Shown here piece after piece: positions 14,467-22,354 of a DNA stretch of 33,114 bases. The notes beneath the pieces were generated by a model. The model had not been told where the DNA came from. It saw only the letters and a list, made by a program, of their open reading frames with translations, and did no database searches. The DNA comes from Mxb001 sp964537955 (lineage in GTDB: Bacteria; Actinomycetota; Actinomycetes; S36-B12). The first letter of the stretch is position 1; the number at the start of each line of letters is the position of its first letter. Made by a program: the position numbers and the translations under genes. Location: contig CAZICY010000019.1 in NCBI GenBank assembly GCA_964537955.1, forward strand, positions 1 to 33,114. The letters run 5' to 3'.

Positions 14467-14910
14467 ATGCGTCGACCGGTCCTCATCGGGACAGCACTCG
14501 CAGTGGCAGCCCTCACCCTCACGGCCTGCGGCGGCGGGGGGGCGACCGCGGGCGGTGACCCGCAGTCGCTCGTCGACACAGCGTACGCCGTCACGACGAT
14601 CACGGTTGAAGGAGCTGATCGGGAGGTGCTCGGGCCCGTGGAGATCGCCTTCACCGCTGACACCATCAGCGTGATGACTCCCTGCAATGGCATGTCCGGC
14701 CCGGTGACCTACTCCGAGTCCACGCTCACGGTGGGTGCGCTCGCCCAGACAAAGATGGCGTGTGAGCCCGCGCTCATGGACCAGGACCAGGTCATCGCCT
14801 ACGCGCTAGCCGCCAACCCGACGTGGCAACTCGCGGGCGAGCAGCTCACGCTCACGGGTGGTGGCACCGTCATCGGTGGCGACAACCTCCTCAAGGAGGT
14901 CACGCCTTAA
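14467..14910 (+). CDS. META-domain lipoprotein
   Basis: The 147-residue product has a lipoprotein signal peptide with lipobox LTAC (Cys21), a short Gly-rich linker and a META/DUF306 domain (HslJ-like). The domain shows TPCNGMSGPVTYSES, then KMACEPALMDQDQVI and WQLAGEQLTLTGGG, the usual CN...MAC pattern. The lipidated protein would sit on the outer face of the membrane; function is unknown, and in E. coli HslJ is linked to heat shock and novobiocin resistance. ATG 14467 has GGAGG (14458-14462) 4 nt upstream. No clear link with the hydroxyproline genes is visible beyond strand. Confidence 0.85.
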   Translation: MRRPVLIGTALAVAALTLTACGGGGATAGGDPQSLVDTAYAVTTITVEGADREVLGPVEIAFTADTISVMTPCNGMSGPVTYSESTLTVGALAQTKMACEPALMDQDQVIAYALAANPTWQLAGEQLTLTGGGTVIGGDNLLKEVTP

Positions 14911-14950
14911 GCGGCGTACTCTCGGTGCGGTCAGTGCGGGAGGTGGCAGC

Positions 14951-15673
14951 GTGGGTGTGATCAGCCCGATTGCGCCTCCCCTGGCGGGGCCCGCGCTCTT
15001 CGACCAGGACTGGCTCTCGCTCTTCTTCATGCACTGGGCGGTGGATCCTGCGGACGTGGCGCCTTTCATGCCCCGGGGAGTGCGACCCGACGAGTGGGAT
15101 GGCGCGACCTACGTCGGGCTCGTGCCCTTCCGCATGGTCGATGCGGGGCTGGGCCGTCGGCATCCAACGCCCTACCTCGGCACCTTCCTCGAGTGCAACG
15201 TGCGGCTCTACTCCGTCGACGACGAGGGCCGCCACGGCGTTGTCTTCAGGAGCCTCGAAGCCACGCGATGGTTCACGGCGATGTCGGCTCGTTGGGGGTA
15301 CCAGCTGCCCTACACCTGGGCGCGCATGCACGTGAAGCAGCGCGGTGATCGCTGGTGGTGGCGGTCTGATCGGCGCTATCCGCGTGGCGGGGGTTCGTTA
15401 CGACTCACCGTCGACGTGGGCGAGCCCGTCGAGCCGACACCGGCGGAGGTCTTCTACACCGCACGCTGGGGGCTGCACTCCACCCTTGCCGGGCGCACCC
15501 TGTGGACGCCCAATGAGCATGAGCCATGGCCGATGTACGCCGCCGAGGTCGTCGAACTCCACGAGGACCTCATCGCGCGTGCGGGACTGCGCGTGCCGGG
15601 GGAGCCGACCGAGCGCGTGCTCTACTCACCCGGAGTGCACACCACCTTTGGCCTTCCGGTGCTCGTCACGTAA
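14951..15673 (+). CDS. DUF2071 family protein
   Basis: A 240-residue protein of the DUF2071 (YqjF-like) family. It shows SLFFMHWAVDPADVAPFMPRG, the motif YVGLVPFRM, TFLECNVRLY, and RYPRGG followed by LTVDVGEP. No enzymatic role is established for the family. The start is GTG at 14951 because GGGAGGT (14938-14944) is 6 nt upstream; the frame is open further up, but that would overlap the META gene. No signal peptide or membrane segment is apparent, so it is probably cytoplasmic. Confidence 0.85.
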   Translation: MGVISPIAPPLAGPALFDQDWLSLFFMHWAVDPADVAPFMPRGVRPDEWDGATYVGLVPFRMVDAGLGRRHPTPYLGTFLECNVRLYSVDDEGRHGVVFRSLEATRWFTAMSARWGYQLPYTWARMHVKQRGDRWWWRSDRRYPRGGGSLRLTVDVGEPVEPTPAEVFYTARWGLHSTLAGRTLWTPNEHEPWPMYAAEVVELHEDLIARAGLRVPGEPTERVLYSPGVHTTFGLPVLVT

Positions 15674-15704
15674 AGGTGGGGATGCCGAGAGCGACGACGC
15701 CACG

Positions 15705-15710
15705 TACCGT
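15705..15710 (+). promoter_or_regulatory. -10 box for leaderless molybdopterin oxidoreductase gene
   Basis: TACCGT ends exactly 6 nt before the GTG at 15717, the spacing expected if transcription starts on the start codon. No Shine-Dalgarno or clear -35 is seen. Confidence 0.4.
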
Positions 15711-15716
15711 GACCGG

Positions 15717-17339
15717 GTGAGCGAGACCGTCGTCGAGGGACCGCCAGCGCCAGCGCGCACGTGGAGCGCGGCGCCCTGGCTTTACGCCGCCTTCGGCGTG
15801 CTCTCGGCCGGCTTCGGCGTGGCCATCGGGACCCTCGTGGCCGCGCTCATCGATCCGGCGTACGCCCCCATCGAGGTCGTCGCATCGACCGCGATCGACC
15901 TGCCGCCCCAGGCGGTGAAGGAGTGGGCCACCTCGACCTTCGGCACGGCGTCGAAGACCGTCGTCGTGGGTGTCGTGGTGGTCACCGTCATCGCCGTGGC
16001 CGCCTGGGCGGGCATCACCGCGCGCGTGCGGCCGCGCTTCGGCATCCAGGTGATGATCGTCGCCGGCCTCGTCGGGGCGGTCGCCGCGCTGCTGCGCCCG
16101 GTGGACCTCGTCCTCGCGCCGGTGCCGTCGATCGTCGCCGGCGCCGCCGCCGCGCTCGCGCTGTGGTGGCTGCTGCGCATGGCGCGGCCTGCTGAAACTG
16201 TCCCCGTCGCGTCAGGCGAGGTCCCCTCACCGGAGCTCCCGAGCTCCGAGCCGACCGTGGATGCGCTTGCGCCGAAGGAGGTGAGCCGGCGCGGGGTGCT
16301 GCTCGGAATCGGCGGCGTGGTGGTCGTGGGAGGTGCCGCGCTCGCATCGGCACGCTGGCTCACCACCCGGGCGAGCGCGGTGGCCTCTCGCGTCGCGGCG
16401 GTGCTGCCGACAGCGGTCGAGCCGCTGCCGCCGCTCCCGGCCGGTGTGCAGGCCCCCGTGCCCGGCATGACGCCCTTCATCACGCCCAACGCCGACTTCT
16501 ACCGCATCGACACCGCCGTCATCGTCCCCCAGGTGACAGCCGAGGAGTGGACACTGGCATTCGACGGCATGGTGCGCAGGCCCTTCACGATCACCTACGC
16601 CGAGCTGCTCGAGATGCCCATGGTTGAGCGCGACGTCACGATCATGTGCGTCTCCAATCCGATCGGTGGCGACCTCATCGGCACGGCACGCTGGCTCGGC
16701 ACGCCGCTCCTGCCCCTGCTCGAGCGTGCCGGCATCGAGCCCGGCGCCGATCAGCTCTTCAGCACCTCGGTCGACGGATGGACCTGCAGCACTCCCCTCG
16801 ACGGCCTCGCTGAGCGCGAGCCGCTGCTGGCCATCGGCATGAACGGCGAGCCGCTGCCCATCGCGCACGGATTCCCCGTGCGCATGATCATCCCCGGCCT
16901 CTACGGCTTCATCTCCGCGACGAAGTGGGTCACGCGCATCAGCGCGACGACCTACGCGCAGGACCCGGCCTACTGGACCGTGCGCGGCTGGGCGACCGAC
17001 GCGCCCGTGCTCACCGGCAGCCGCATCGACCTGCCGCAGGGCAGCCTGACTGTGGGGCAGGCTGCGATCGGCGGCGTCGCCTGGGCGATGGACGGTGACG
17101 GCATCAGCCGCGTCGAGGTGAGCATTGACGACGGCCCGTGGCAGGAGGCCCGCCTGGCGGACCAGCCGACGCCGCGCACATGGCGGCAGTGGTGGCTCGA
17201 CTGGGAGGCCACGCCAGGACGTCACACGATCGCCGTGCGCGCGACCAACGGGCTCGGTGAGACGCAGACGAGCGAGGTCCGCGATGTCGTCCCGTCGGGT
17301 GCGACGGGCTACGACGTGGGAGTCGTCGAGGTCGCCTGA
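15717..17339 (+). CDS. Membrane-anchored sulfite oxidase-like molybdopterin oxidoreductase
   Basis: The 540-residue product combines an N-terminal membrane part with an extracytoplasmic molybdopterin domain. Helices are likely at about 21-45, 82-101, 110-126 and 130-154. A twin-arginine-like SRRGVLLGIGG (190-200) precedes a fifth hydrophobic segment to about 213. The sulfite-oxidase-family molybdenum domain spans about 245-430, with Cys311 (TIMCVSNPIGG) as expected molybdenum ligand. A C-terminal immunoglobulin-like dimerisation domain follows (about 440-535, ISRVEVSIDDGPWQEA). The substrate is unknown; sulfite or sulfoxides are possible. No YedZ-type haem partner is adjacent. The start GTG is supported by a -10 box at leaderless spacing. 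The stop is 1 bp from the convergent ddl stop. Confidence 0.88.
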   Translation: MSETVVEGPPAPARTWSAAPWLYAAFGVLSAGFGVAIGTLVAALIDPAYAPIEVVASTAIDLPPQAVKEWATSTFGTASKTVVVGVVVVTVIAVAAWAGITARVRPRFGIQVMIVAGLVGAVAALLRPVDLVLAPVPSIVAGAAAALALWWLLRMARPAETVPVASGEVPSPELPSSEPTVDALAPKEVSRRGVLLGIGGVVVVGGAALASARWLTTRASAVASRVAAVLPTAVEPLPPLPAGVQAPVPGMTPFITPNADFYRIDTAVIVPQVTAEEWTLAFDGMVRRPFTITYAELLEMPMVERDVTIMCVSNPIGGDLIGTARWLGTPLLPLLERAGIEPGADQLFSTSVDGWTCSTPLDGLAEREPLLAIGMNGEPLPIAHGFPVRMIIPGLYGFISATKWVTRISATTYAQDPAYWTVRGWATDAPVLTGSRIDLPQGSLTVGQAAIGGVAWAMDGDGISRVEVSIDDGPWQEARLADQPTPRTWRQWWLDWEATPGRHTIAVRATNGLGETQTSEVRDVVPSGATGYDVGVVEVA

Positions 17340-17340
17340 G

Positions 17341-18285
17341 TTAGACGCGGGCCACAGCGCGCTCGACGAGCGCGGCCATCTGCGCGCCCATGTCGAGCCC
17401 CGCGGCCGCCAGTGCCTGCGGCACCAGCGATGTCTCGGTCATGCCCGGTGCGACGTTGACCTCGAGGAACCACGGGGTGCCGTCGGCGTCGATGATGAGG
17501 TCGGAGCGCGACCAGTCGCGCAGGCCCAGCGTCTCGTGAGCGGTGAGTGCCGCTTCGGCAGCCGCCTTGGCGACGGCGTCGTCCAGTCGTGCGGGCACGT
17601 GGAACTCCGTCGTGCCCGCGGTGTAGCGCGCGGCGTAGTCGTAGAAGCCACCGTCAGCCGCGATCTCCACCGCCGGCAGGGCCATTGGCCCGTCGGATGT
17701 CTCGATGACGCCGACGGCCACCTCGGTGCCGTCGACGAAGCGCTCGAGCATCGCGACGTCGCCGTAGGCGAAGGCGCCGACCATGGCCGCGGGGAGCTCT
17801 GCTGCTGCGCGCACGATGCTCACGCCCAGCGCGGAGCCGCCGCGTGTGGGCTTCACCACCAGCGGGAAGCCCAGGCCCCGCTCGAGCGCAGCCATGACAC
17901 CGGGGGCGCCCAGCTCGCGGAAGGTTGCATGCGGCAGCGCTACCGCCTCGGGTGTCGCGACACCGGCACGGCGCACGAGCGTCTTAGCAACCGGCTTGTC
18001 GAAGGCCAGGCGCGAGGCAGCAGCGCGCGAGCCGACGTAGGGAAGGTCGAGGCACTCGAGCACATCACGGACCGCGCCGTCCTCGCCCGCGCTGCCATGC
18101 AGGAGCGGCACGACGCAGTCGGGGGCATCGGCGGCCAGCTCGGCGAGCAGGGACGCGTCGACATCGCGCTCGATCACCTGCCAGTCCGGCCGCGCGATGC
18201 GCAGCGCCTCGGCGACGCGGCGGCCCGAGCGCAGCGAGACGTCGCGCTCGGCCGAGAGGCCGCCAGCGAGGACGAGCACCTGCAT
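17341..18285 (-). CDS. ddl: D-alanine--D-alanine ligase
   Basis: An ATP-grasp ligase making the D-Ala-D-Ala dipeptide for peptidoglycan in the cytoplasm. The 314-residue, short DdlB-like product has Glu13 (GGLSAERDVSL), LLHGSAGEDG, the serine loop KPTRGGSALGVS (Ser151), the tyrosine region YDYAARY (215-221) and the metal-binding EVNVAPGMTETS (275-286). The Tyr loop argues for dipeptide rather than D-Ala-D-Lac synthesis. ATG 18285 has AGGAG just upstream. It follows an aminotransferase gene by 9 bp in the same direction, likely co-transcribed. Some Actinobacteria carry more than one Ddl, so this may be an additional copy. Confidence 0.92.
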   Translation of the reverse strand: MQVLVLAGGLSAERDVSLRSGRRVAEALRIARPDWQVIERDVDASLLAELAADAPDCVVPLLHGSAGEDGAVRDVLECLDLPYVGSRAAASRLAFDKPVAKTLVRRAGVATPEAVALPHATFRELGAPGVMAALERGLGFPLVVKPTRGGSALGVSIVRAAAELPAAMVGAFAYGDVAMLERFVDGTEVAVGVIETSDGPMALPAVEIAADGGFYDYAARYTAGTTEFHVPARLDDAVAKAAAEAALTAHETLGLRDWSRSDLIIDADGTPWFLEVNVAPGMTETSLVPQALAAAGLDMGAQMAALVERAVARV

Positions 18286-18294
18286 GCGTGACTC

Positions 18295-19590
18295 CTAGAG
18301 CAGATCGGGTGCGGGATTGGCGGGGCCCTCGGCATTGCGCAGCGCATGACCGGTGCCGAAGGTCTGCGCGATCTCGAGCTCGGACTCGATGACGCCCGAG
18401 AGGCGCCGCACGCCCTCGCGGATGCGATCGGCGTCGGGGTAGCAGTAGGACAGTCGCAAGCTCTGCGAGCCCTGAAGGTCGACGAAGAATCCCGTGCCCG
18501 GCACGTAGGCGACGAGCGCGCTGATCGCGCGCGGCAGCATCGCCTTGGCGTCGAGTCCCTCCGGCAGGGTCACCCAGGAGTAGAAGCCACCGGCCGGCTT
18601 GGTCCATGTCGTGCCGGCCGGCATGAGCTGGTCGAGAGAGTCGAGAAGCGCGTCGCGGCGCTCGCGATAGAGCTCGCGGAAGACCTTCACCTGCTCGCGC
18701 CACGGCTGGGTCGCGAGGTATTCCGACACGGTGAGCTGCGCGTAGTTGGACGGGCACAGCACCGCGGACTCGGCCGCAAGGACGAGCTTCTCGCGCACGC
18801 CGTGCGGGGCGACGGCCCAGCCCACGCGCAGGCCCGACGCGATCGTCTTGGAGAAGGACCCGAGGTAGACGACCTGCTGGTCATCATCAGCGCGGATCGC
18901 GCGCGGTGGTGCGCCCTCGAAGCCCAGGAGGCCGTAGGGGTCGTCCTCGAGGATGAGGATGCCCTCGCGCCGGGCGATCTCGAGGATGCGCTGGCGGCGC
19001 TCGGGGCCCTGCGTCACGCCGGCGGGATTATGGAAGCTCGGGATCGTATAGATCATCTTCACGCGCTTGCCCTCGGCGCGCACGCGCGTGATCGCCTCAT
19101 CGAGGGCCTCGGGCACGAGACCCTCATCGTCCATTGCGACGTGCTGGATATCGCACTCGTACGCGCGGAAGACACCGAGCGCACCGACGTAGGAGGGAGC
19201 TTCGACGAGCACGACGTCACCCGGATCGCAGAAGACGCGCGTGACGAGGTCGAGTGCCATCTGCGAACCCGTCGTCACGATGACGTCATCAGGATGTGCG
19301 CTGATGCCGACCTCGGCCATGACGTCGAGGATCTGACCGCGCAGCGTGACGTCGCCCTGGCCCGAGCCGTACTGCAGGACCTCGGCCCCGCGCTCGCGCA
19401 CCAGGCGCGCGGCGGTCTCGGCGAGTGCGTCCAGGGGCAGGGCTTGGACGAAGGGCATGCCGCCGGCGAGCGACACGACCTCGGGGCGCGAGGCGACGGC
19501 GAAGAGGGCGCGGATCTCCGAGGCGGTCATGCCCCGGGCGCGAGCGGCGTAGGCATCCACCCACGGATCGAGCCGAGAACCACCGCTCAT
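18295..19590 (-). CDS. PLP-dependent aminotransferase (fold type I, class I/II)
   Basis: A 431-residue aminotransferase related to 2-aminoadipate/aromatic transaminases and to the catalytic half of MocR regulators, but without an HTH domain. Seen are YGSGQGDVTLR, the substrate-binding NPAGVT, EDDPYG and the PLP lysine in SFSKTIASGLRVGWAV (Lys248). ATG 19590 has GGGAGGT about 6 nt upstream; translation further up is not family-like. It is placed upstream of ddl (9 bp) and downstream of cwlM. The substrate cannot be told from sequence. A D- or L-amino-acid supply role for cell-wall synthesis is only a guess from context. Confidence 0.88.
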   Translation of the reverse strand: MSGGSRLDPWVDAYAARARGMTASEIRALFAVASRPEVVSLAGGMPFVQALPLDALAETAARLVRERGAEVLQYGSGQGDVTLRGQILDVMAEVGISAHPDDVIVTTGSQMALDLVTRVFCDPGDVVLVEAPSYVGALGVFRAYECDIQHVAMDDEGLVPEALDEAITRVRAEGKRVKMIYTIPSFHNPAGVTQGPERRQRILEIARREGILILEDDPYGLLGFEGAPPRAIRADDDQQVVYLGSFSKTIASGLRVGWAVAPHGVREKLVLAAESAVLCPSNYAQLTVSEYLATQPWREQVKVFRELYRERRDALLDSLDQLMPAGTTWTKPAGGFYSWVTLPEGLDAKAMLPRAISALVAYVPGTGFFVDLQGSQSLRLSYCYPDADRIREGVRRLSGVIESELEIAQTFGTGHALRNAEGPANPAPDLL

Positions 19591-19692
19591 CGCACACCTC
19601 CCTCGGGCGCTTCCCGTCGGGCCTATCCGGCCCGCCTCAGGGTCCCTATGCTGACGGATGGCGTCGCTGACACGTGGAATGGGGTGAGCGGC

Positions 19693-19818
19693 ATGGCCGA
19701 TGACGTGGCCGAACGGAGCGGTTCCCTGGTGGCCACCCTCCTGCTCGGGCTCCTGGTCTTCGCCGTGGGTGCGGCGGCCGGCTTCATCGCCCGTCTGCTC
19801 TGGCCGCACTCCCGCTAG
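19693..19818 (+). CDS. Putative small single-pass membrane protein
   Basis: A possible 41-residue protein starting MADDVAERSG with one strongly hydrophobic helix (SLVATLLLGLLVFAVGAAAG) followed by a positive end, RLLWPHSR, before the stop at 19816-19818. It lies in the gap between the divergent aminotransferase and the convergent cwlM end. An alternative GTG start at 19684 adds three residues. The Shine-Dalgarno is weak; a -10-like TATGCT lies at 19647-19652. I do not recognise a family. Hydrophobic pattern and charge favour a real membrane peptide, but small ORFs arise by chance in GC-rich DNA. Confidence 0.42.
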   Translation: MADDVAERSGSLVATLLLGLLVFAVGAAAGFIARLLWPHSR

Positions 19819-19830
19819 GACGAGCGGGAC

Positions 19831-20910
19831 TTAGTCGGCCGGCGCGAAGAACGCCGTCACGGCGACGGCGATCGCCTCGCTGAGCGTGTCCCGGAAGCGT
19901 GGATCCGTCAGGCGCGCTGCGTCGCCGGGATGCGACAGGTAGCCCATCTCCACCCATACGGCGGGCATCGTCGTCAAGCGCAGCAGGTCCCAGGTGCGCG
20001 GATGGCTGCGGCAGTCGGTGAGGTCGGTGCGTCGGCACACCTCGGCCTGGATGTGCTCCGCGGCGAGGCGTGCACCCTCGGACTGGGACTCGCCGAGGGG
20101 CGCACCGAAGTAGAAGGTGGCGAAGCCGTTGGCTCCGGGAAGTTCCACGCGCTCGACGTGCAGCGACAGCACAAGGTCGGCGCTGGCCGCATTGGCATGG
20201 GCCGCGCGCTCGGCCTCGCCCACGAGCTCAGGGGTGGGGGTACGCGTGTAGACCACCTGGGTGCCGAGCGCGGCCAGCCGACCCTCGATACGCGCACACA
20301 CGTCGGCGACGATGGTGGCCTCGGCGAGCGCGAAGCGCTGGTCGGCATCCGCGCCGCCGGGATCCAGGGCGATGACCTTGCCGGCGACCCCGGAGCGCAT
20401 CGCATCCATCGCCTGGCGCTCGCGGATCGACACCGCGTTGCCGTCGCCCACGGTCCGCGTGAGGCGCTCGAGGGCCCAGTAGGTCGTGAACCCGCACGTG
20501 CCGTCGGGCTCCATGCCCACATTGCGCTGGAACTCGCGCAGGGCACTGTCGGTGAGCGGACCGAAGATCCCGTCGGGGCGCCCGCAGTCGAAGCCCATCC
20601 GCGTGAGCCGCTGCTGCAGGTCGAGTACGTCGTCGCCGCGGATGAGGTGTCCGGGGGTGTAGGCGAGCACGCGGTCGCCCAGGCCCCAGCGCGCCTCCTC
20701 GAGATGGCGCAGGGTCTGCGGACCGCAGATGCCGTCGGCGGGGATCCCGCGCTGCTGCTGGAAGGCGCGCACCGCCTGCTCGACGGCGCCGTCGTACTCC
20801 GCGGCATCCAGCGATGCCTCGGTGTCAGGCTCGAGCAGGCGCAGGCGCACCAGGCGTGCGCGAATGTCTGCGACCGCGACGCCGGTGTCCCCGCGTCGGA
20901 GGACGGCCAT
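19831..20910 (-). CDS. cwlM: CwlM-like N-acetylmuramoyl-L-alanine amidase homologue, probably regulatory
   Basis: The 359-residue product has two peptidoglycan-binding domains (about 5-72 and 88-150) and an amidase_3 domain (about 177-355), the architecture of mycobacterial CwlM at the same locus. It has no signal peptide, so it is cytoplasmic. Of the usual zinc ligands, Glu197, His251 (LSLHVER) and the late Glu321 (WVEMGYLSHPGD) remain, but the first histidine (normally DPGH) is absent: the motif reads ALDPGGADAD (181-190). This fits the known role of CwlM as an activator of MurA under PknB control rather than an active hydrolase. The start lies 7 bp after the trxA stop region, in the same operon direction. 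Confidence 0.9.
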   Translation of the reverse strand: MAVLRRGDTGVAVADIRARLVRLRLLEPDTEASLDAAEYDGAVEQAVRAFQQQRGIPADGICGPQTLRHLEEARWGLGDRVLAYTPGHLIRGDDVLDLQQRLTRMGFDCGRPDGIFGPLTDSALREFQRNVGMEPDGTCGFTTYWALERLTRTVGDGNAVSIRERQAMDAMRSGVAGKVIALDPGGADADQRFALAEATIVADVCARIEGRLAALGTQVVYTRTPTPELVGEAERAAHANAASADLVLSLHVERVELPGANGFATFYFGAPLGESQSEGARLAAEHIQAEVCRRTDLTDCRSHPRTWDLLRLTTMPAVWVEMGYLSHPGDAARLTDPRFRDTLSEAIAVAVTAFFAPAD

Positions 20911-20916
20911 GCAGCT

Positions 20917-21240
20917 CTACTGGAGGAAGGGCTGCAGGTCGGAGAGCAGGGCAGCCTTGGGCTTGGCCCCGATGATCGTCTTGACGACGTCGCCACCGGA
21001 GTAGACGTTCATCGTCGGGATCGAGGTGATGCCGTACGACGCGGCCGTCTTGGGGTTCTCGTCGACATTGAGTTTGGCGATGACGATCTTGCCGTCGTAC
21101 TCGCTCGAGATCTCCTCGAGGATAGGAGCGACCATGCGGCACGGCCCGCACCACTCGGCCCAGAAGTCGACGATGACGGGGATGTCGCTCTTGAGGACGT
21201 CGGCGTCGAAGGACGCGTCGGTCACGGTCTTGGTTGCCAT
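20917..21240 (-). CDS. trxA: Thioredoxin
   Basis: A 107-residue cytoplasmic thiol-disulfide reductant with active site WCGPC (30-34) and the cis-proline in TSIPTMNVY (Pro75). ATG 21240 is preceded by GGAAGGAGAACC, a strong Shine-Dalgarno. It lies 74 bp downstream of trxB and 6 bp before cwlM, and is probably transcribed from the sigma-R-type promoter upstream of trxB. Confidence 0.97.
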   Translation of the reverse strand: MATKTVTDASFDADVLKSDIPVIVDFWAEWCGPCRMVAPILEEISSEYDGKIVIAKLNVDENPKTAASYGITSIPTMNVYSGGDVVKTIIGAKPKAALLSDLQPFLQ

Positions 21241-21314
21241 GGTTCTCCTTCCGGGGACCGTCGGGGGCGGCTGCGCCGACCCGCCGGTCCGTCTCACCCT
21301 ACGTGGGCGGGGGA

Positions 21315-22247
21315 CTATTCGTGGGCAGCGAGGTAGCGCTCGGCGTCGAGCGCGGCCGCGCAGCCGGTGCCTGCTGCGGTGATGGCCTGGCGGTAGGTGT
21401 GATCGACAAGGTCGCCGGCGGCGAAGACGCCCGGGACGTTGGTGCGGGTGCTGGGCGCCTCGACCAGGACGTAGCCGTCGTCGTCGAGGGCCACCTTGCC
21501 CTTGACGAGTTCCGAGCGAGGGTCGTGGCCGATGGCGATGAACAGGCCGGTGATCGCCAGCTCACGGGTCTCGCCGGTGACGGTGTCCTTGAGCACGACG
21601 CCGCTCAGCTTGGCGTCGCCAAGGACCTCGACAACCTCGGAGTTCCAGGCGAACTGGATCTTGGGATTGCTGAAGGCGCGCTCCTGCATGATCTTGCTCG
21701 CGCGCAGCGAGTCGCGACGGTGGATGAGCGTCACCGACTTGGCGAAGCGGGTGAGGAAGGTCGCCTCCTCCAGGGCGGAGTCGCCGCCGCCGACGACGGC
21801 GATGTCCTGGTCACGGAAGAAGAATCCGTCGCAGGTGGCACACCAGGAGACACCGTGGCCGGACAGCCGCTTCTCTCCCGGTACGTCGAGCTCTCGGTAG
21901 CCGGAGCCCATCGCGAGGATGACGGCGCGGGCCTGGTACTCCCGCCCGCTGCCGTCGCGCACGGTCTTGATGTCGCCGTCGAGCTGGACGTCGACCACGT
22001 CGTCGGTGATCATCTCGGCGCCGAAGCGCACCGCCTGGGCGCGCATCTCCTCCATCAGGGCCGGGCCCATGATGCCGTCGCGGAAGCCGGGGAAGTTCTC
22101 GACCTCGGTCGTGTTCATGAGGGCACCACCCGCGGTGACCGCACCCTCGAAGACGAGCGGGGTGAGCTGGGCGCGCGCGGTATAGATCGCGGCGGTGTAG
22201 CCGGTGGGGCCTGAGCCGATGATGATGACGTCGCGGACGTCGGACAC
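21315..22247 (-). CDS. trxB: Thioredoxin reductase
   Basis: An NADPH-dependent flavoenzyme that reduces thioredoxin. The 310-residue product has the FAD motif GSGPTGYTAA (11-20), the redox-active CATC (136-139 in SWCATCDG), the NADPH motif VGGGDSALEEA and the C-terminal FAD motif GVFAAGDLVD. GTG 22247 is chosen because the family N-terminus (VRDVIIIGSGPTG) follows at once and GGGAG lies 8 nt upstream; an upstream in-frame start would add 24 unusual residues. A sigma-R/sigma-H-type promoter lies at 22317-22344. Confidence 0.97.
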   Translation of the reverse strand: MSDVRDVIIIGSGPTGYTAAIYTARAQLTPLVFEGAVTAGGALMNTTEVENFPGFRDGIMGPALMEEMRAQAVRFGAEMITDDVVDVQLDGDIKTVRDGSGREYQARAVILAMGSGYRELDVPGEKRLSGHGVSWCATCDGFFFRDQDIAVVGGGDSALEEATFLTRFAKSVTLIHRRDSLRASKIMQERAFSNPKIQFAWNSEVVEVLGDAKLSGVVLKDTVTGETRELAITGLFIAIGHDPRSELVKGKVALDDDGYVLVEAPSTRTNVPGVFAAGDLVDHTYRQAITAAGTGCAAALDAERYLAAHE

Positions 22248-22316
22248 TTCGCACGCTCCCGGGTCGATATCGCACGCCATCCTGCCGGGCCCATGCCCGG
22301 CGCGCTCACGCGGCGT

Positions 22317-22344
22317 CAACCAGGGTACCCCCGAGGGTATTCCC
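22317..22344 (-). promoter_or_regulatory. Sigma-R/SigH-type promoter of trxB-trxA(-cwlM)
   Basis: The minus strand reads GGGAAT (22344-22339), an 18-nt spacer, then GTTG (22320-22317). This matches the thiol-stress promoter consensus GGAAT-N18/19-GTT of Streptomyces sigma-R and mycobacterial SigH, which is known to drive trxBA. The transcript would start near 22310, about 60 nt before trxB. The site lies between trxB and the anti-sigma gene stop. Confidence 0.8.
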
Positions 22345-22354
22345 GTTCGTTGAA

